A stretch of DNA of 23,000 bases from Firmicutes bacterium UBA5420 (GTDB lineage Bacteria; Bacillota; Limnochordia; Darwinibacteriales; Darwinibacteriaceae), in NCBI GenBank assembly GCA_002409455.1, contig DHNI01000078.1:1-23000 (forward strand), in the 5' to 3' direction. The notes below the pieces were generated by a model that did not search any database, had not been told where the DNA came from, and saw nothing but the letters and a program-made list of their open reading frames with translations. Below, one piece after another: positions 22,015 to 23,000 of the stretch. The translations under genes and the position numbers were made by a program. Numbering within the stretch: the stretch's first letter is position 1; every line of letters starts with the position of its first letter.

Positions 22015-23000
22015 ATGTACCGTTTTAAACCTGAGCTGCGCATCCCCGGACCGGTGCCAGTACCAAACGAAGTATCTTTACAGATGGCCAAGCCTATGAT
22101 CAATCATAGGGGTGCATACTTCAAAGAGCATTACCCTACAGTCTTGGCACGACTAGCGCCCCTTTTTGGCACCAAGAACCAGATTCACATGATTACCGGA
22201 TCTGGAACGTCAGGGATGGAAGTGGCAGTGAGTAACCTGGTTTCCCCTGGGACGCCAGTTTTGTGCCTCGTGGGAGGATTCTTTGGCAACCGCTGGGCTG
22301 AGTTATGTAAGGCTTACGGCGCTAACACGCACATGCTGGAATTTCCCTGGGATCGGGGAGTTGATTCTAAGCAGGTTAGTGCGTACTTAAAGGAACATCC
22401 TGAAATTGAACTTATTTTTATGGTGCAAAATGAATCATCCACTGCTGTCCTTAATGATGTGGAATCCGTTTCGAAAGCCCGCGGTAACCAAGGTGCTCTA
22501 CTTGTGGTAGATGCAGTGAGCGCACTGGGGGGAACGCCTTGCAAGATGGATGCTTGGGGTCTAGATGTAGTGGTCAGCGCTTCACAAAAGTGCCTCATGA
22601 CACCTCCTGGCACCGCGTTTGTAGCATTTTCCTCGAGGGCACGAGAATACTCTGCCGCCTGCCAGGCGAGCCGCTATTACTTTGATTTGCGTCGTTATGA
22701 TCAGTATATGGAGAAATCGGAAACCCCCTTTACGCCAAACATTCATAATGTCTTTGCACTTGAGGAAGCCTTAAATATGATAGAGGCTGAGGGCCTTGAA
22801 AATGTCTATGCTCGCCACGTTCTTATGCGAGATATGATGCGGGCAGGTGCGAAGGCCGTCGGCTTGGAACTGCTTGTGCAAGATCAGGACGCTTCTCCTA
22901 CCGTGACGGCAATTAAGTACCCTAATGCCGATAGCTTCAGGGCTCGCATTAGGGAACGATACGGAGTTGAGTTTGCCGGTGGACAGGGTGCCCATGCCAA
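22015..23000 (+). CDS. Class V aminotransferase (serine/alanine-glyoxylate type), cut by window end
   Basis: A PLP-dependent class V aminotransferase of the serine-pyruvate / alanine-glyoxylate / small phosphoserine-aminotransferase group. The first 328 residues are in the window; the 3' end is missing. It begins with the family start RIPGPVPVPNEV, has the cofactor-phosphate loop TGSGTSG near 62-68, Asp166 (VVDAVSALGG) and the PLP-binding Lys192 in ASQKCLMTPPG. The last visible residues, GVEFAGGQGAHA, match the region before the usual C-terminal GKILRI block. ATG 22015 has a strong AGGAGG site from 22001. In many bacteria such a gene precedes a phosphoglycerate dehydrogenase gene and serves serine synthesis, but the next gene is outside the window. 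Glyoxylate transamination is the alternative role. Confidence 0.92.
   Translation, partial: MYRFKPELRIPGPVPVPNEVSLQMAKPMINHRGAYFKEHYPTVLARLAPLFGTKNQIHMITGSGTSGMEVAVSNLVSPGTPVLCLVGGFFGNRWAELCKAYGANTHMLEFPWDRGVDSKQVSAYLKEHPEIELIFMVQNESSTAVLNDVESVSKARGNQGALLVVDAVSALGGTPCKMDAWGLDVVVSASQKCLMTPPGTAFVAFSSRAREYSAACQASRYYFDLRRYDQYMEKSETPFTPNIHNVFALEEALNMIEAEGLENVYARHVLMRDMMRAGAKAVGLELLVQDQDASPTVTAIKYPNADSFRARIRERYGVEFAGGQGAHA

Overview
The window is a dense, ordinary-looking bacterial chromosome segment, about half G+C by eye, most consistent with a spore-forming member of the Firmicutes (Clostridia or a related deep lineage). The main pointers are a CwlD-type cortex amidase, the AddA/AddB recombination pair, the YmfF/YmfH-type M16 peptidase pair, a GlpP-type antiterminator and strong AGGAGG ribosome binding sites. 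Several genes start with GTG or TTG. No CRISPR array, insertion sequence, tRNA or rRNA gene was seen. The lineage is an inference from gene content; no marker fixes it.

Left part (1-3864). A perfect 23-bp inverted repeat sits at the left edge, next to a plus-strand gene for an unrecognised, HEAT-like helical protein. Three minus-strand genes follow: queG (epoxyqueuosine reductase, last step of queuosine synthesis), a small NifU C-terminal-type Fe-S scaffold, and selO (protein AMPylator). The scaffold has its own promoter and is followed by a hairpin terminator just before queG. The scaffold and the Fe-S enzyme QueG are a sensible pair.

Middle part (4047-15967). From the divergent gap at 3865-4046 every gene runs on the plus strand, with overlaps or very short gaps. 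A Ski2/HelY-like DExH helicase comes first, then a Cof-type HAD phosphatase, an AddB-like nuclease with an inactive helicase scaffold, an AddA-like helicase-nuclease, the M16 pair (inactive YmfF-like, zinc-bearing YmfH-like) and 5-formyltetrahydrofolate cyclo-ligase. Both Add subunits carry the PD-(D/E)XK site and a four-cysteine Fe-S signature.

Right part (15968-23000). glpK and glpP (glycerol kinase and the glycerol-3-phosphate-responsive RNA antiterminator) overlap and are followed by deoC, an exported LolA-like/TPR protein, an RsmC/YbxB-type methyltransferase, cwlD, a small flavodoxin-like protein and a class V aminotransferase cut by the window edge. GlpK and DeoC both feed triose-phosphate metabolism. 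RNA hairpins that would hide the ribosome binding sites precede both glpK and cwlD.

I did not find a convincing undescribed multi-gene system. The most interesting leads are the double Fe-S AddAB-like nuclease, the hairpins over the glpK and cwlD ribosome binding sites, the uncharacterised helicase at the head of the operon, the unclassified exported and flavodoxin-like proteins, and the edge palindrome.
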